Source: an uncultured bacterium (GTDB lineage Bacteria > Bacillota_I > Bacilli_A > Mycoplasmatales > Metamycoplasmataceae). From it: a stretch of DNA of 6,326 nucleotides. The notes beneath the pieces were generated by a model, which did not search any database, was not told the DNA's origin, and worked only from the letters and a program-made list of their open reading frames with translations. A program made the position numbers and the translations under genes. The stretch is taken from the NCBI GenBank assembly GCA_929200685.1, contig CAKNAO010000035.1, positions 1 to 6,326 on the forward strand. Direction: 5' to 3'. How positions within the stretch are numbered: position 1 is the first letter of the stretch; each line of letters begins with the position of its first letter. Positions 5,230 through 6,326 of this stretch are shown here, one piece after another.

Positions 5230-6326
5230 TTAAGTTTCATCTTCAACATTAGAAAGTAATTGAGTTAATCCTTTTCTATTTTCTAAATAAACACCTCTAT
5301 TACTATTTCAAGATGATCTTGGTTTTGTTGCAAGTTTTGCTAAAAATTTTTCTCATGTATCAAGTTCATCTTCTATTGAAGAATCTAAAATGTGTTTCAT
5401 AGAAGCATTTGTAGTTAATTTAAAAATTTGTCCTTTTGGATAACCTCTTTTTTTGCTTGAAGGAACAACACCTAATTCAACCATGAAATCAACAACTTTT
5501 GCATATTTTAATTTATTGCTCAATGAAGTATTGGCAATATTTTTCATTGCATTTTTTCATTCTAAAAATGTTATAGAATTTTTTCAACGATCAATAGGAT
5601 TACCTTTTTTTATTTTAAATGTTGCTGTTTTTGATGTTCCTCCACTTAAAGTAATTGTTATTGAAATTGGAGTATATGTTTCTTCTACTAAAGTTCCTGA
5701 ATTTGTTGTAATGGCTAAATATCCTTTTTGAGTGTTATTTAGACCAAAAACATTTGCAATTTCTGTTAGAATTTCAGTTTTAACTTCTTCTTTAGAAATA
5801 TCATAATCATCACTAGATAAAGTAACTGGAGTTTGTTTATTATTAATTTTTTCATGAACTTCATCAATTGATTCTTGAGGACTTTTTACTGTTGATGATG
5901 ATAATTCTGGTGTTGCTGATTCTATTGGATTAACTACTGGAGCAACCGGAATAGAAGGAGTAACTTCAACTTCTTCAGAAGGTTGTTCAATAGGTTCAGG
6001 TTCAACATAAAATTCATCTTCAACATCAGAAAGTAATTGAGTTAATTTTCTTCTAATTCCTGAATAACTAGTCTCTCACTTATGATTTTCACCTCAACTT
6101 GGTCTTAATTCTTTAAGTTTTGTTAAAAATTTTTCTCATGTATTAAGTTCATCTTCTTTTGAAGATTCTAAAATATGATTCATAGAATAACGACTACTTA
6201 AATAAAATATTCTTTTTTTAGGATAAGCACTTGTTATATCACCATGAGGAACAACACCAAGTTCAACCATAAAATCAACAACTTTTGCATATTTTAATTT
6301 ATTGCTCAATGAAGTATTGGCAATAT
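5230..6326 (-). CDS. Repeat-containing protein, C-terminal 364 residues (start outside window)
   Basis: An open frame enters at the right edge and ends at TAA 5230-5232; seven Trp codons are UGA. I do not recognise the family. Layout: a ~104-residue helical module (6013-6326), a Pro/Glu/Ser-rich linker (about 5850-6012, with EPEPIEQPSEE), an acidic stretch, a beta-rich segment (about 5600-5790, with ITITLSGGTSKTATFKI), then a second copy of the helical module (5236-5540) ending in VEDET at the C-terminus. Both modules share NTSLSNKLKYAKVVDFMVEL, a variable part, an EDEL-T-WEKFL segment, a second variable part, and LTQLLSxVEDE. There is no C-terminal membrane helix or sorting signal. The tandem layout and flexible linker resemble mycoplasma surface proteins, but location is unknown because the N-terminus is missing. 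More modules may lie upstream. The gene ends at a strong terminator. Confidence 0.85.
5236..5540 (-). repeat. Helical module, C-terminal copy
   Basis: About 102 codons from IANTSLSNKLKYAKVV to VEDE. The first 80 bases of this copy (5461-5540) match 6247-6326 with three differences, all synonymous, and 55 bases in a row are identical (5486-5540 with 6272-6326). The two copies are offset by 786 bases at this end and 777 at the other. Confidence 0.85.
6013..6326 (-). repeat. Helical module, N-terminal copy (continues beyond window)
   Basis: The same module as 5236-5540, three codons longer. Two internal stretches differ strongly: HGDITSAYPKKRIFYLSSRYS here against SSKKRGYPKGQIFKLTTNAS, and the segment before LTQLLS. 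Sequence identity is still perfect at the window edge, so the repeat unit extends upstream. Confidence 0.85.

Noticed and set aside
5453..5731. Plus-strand frame of 92 codons
   Set aside because: It is antisense to the repeat-containing protein, whose frame is supported by repeat conservation with synonymous differences.

Overview
The window reads as chromosomal DNA of a mollicute (Mycoplasma in the broad sense). It is extremely AT-rich. Its genes make full-length, recognisable proteins only if UGA is read as tryptophan. I count 19 in-frame UGA codons at Trp positions against a single UGG (in pheS). I would not name a genus or species from this alone. Every gene I can support lies on the minus strand, so transcription runs from high to low coordinates.

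Reading in the direction of transcription, the window opens with the C-terminal 364 codons of a large repeat-containing protein (5230..6326, start outside the window). Two copies of a ~100-residue module flank a Pro/Glu-rich linker and a beta-rich segment. The gene ends at a strong hairpin terminator (5155..5186). A short control region follows, with a TATAAT box and a perfect 12-bp-arm palindrome, ahead of a LemA-family membrane protein gene (4487..5080). The next gap (4352..4486) holds a terminator-like hairpin just upstream of pheS. Inside that hairpin sits a 20-codon, Phe-rich reading frame with its own AGGAG ribosome site. It looks like a leader-peptide attenuator for phenylalanyl-tRNA synthetase, although the hairpin may simply be the lemA terminator.

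pheS (3404..4351) and pheT (1272..3404) overlap by one base and encode the alpha and beta subunits of phenylalanyl-tRNA synthetase. Twenty-four bases further on is nadD (174..1247), a fusion of nicotinate-nucleotide adenylyltransferase with a YqeK-type HD phosphohydrolase. A further gene starts at 130 and runs off the left edge; I do not recognise it. nadD and this last gene lack Shine-Dalgarno sequences. Instead each has a TATAAT/TATAAA box 6-7 bases before its ATG, the spacing expected for leaderless mRNAs. pheS, pheT and lemA all have clear ribosome sites.

Functionally the core is housekeeping: charging of tRNA-Phe, NAD synthesis, and probably dinucleotide (Ap4A-like) turnover. The least ordinary parts are the possible Phe leader peptide, the mosaic repeat protein, the altered PheT editing-domain motif and the lemA palindrome. 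No tRNA, rRNA, CRISPR array or insertion sequence is visible.
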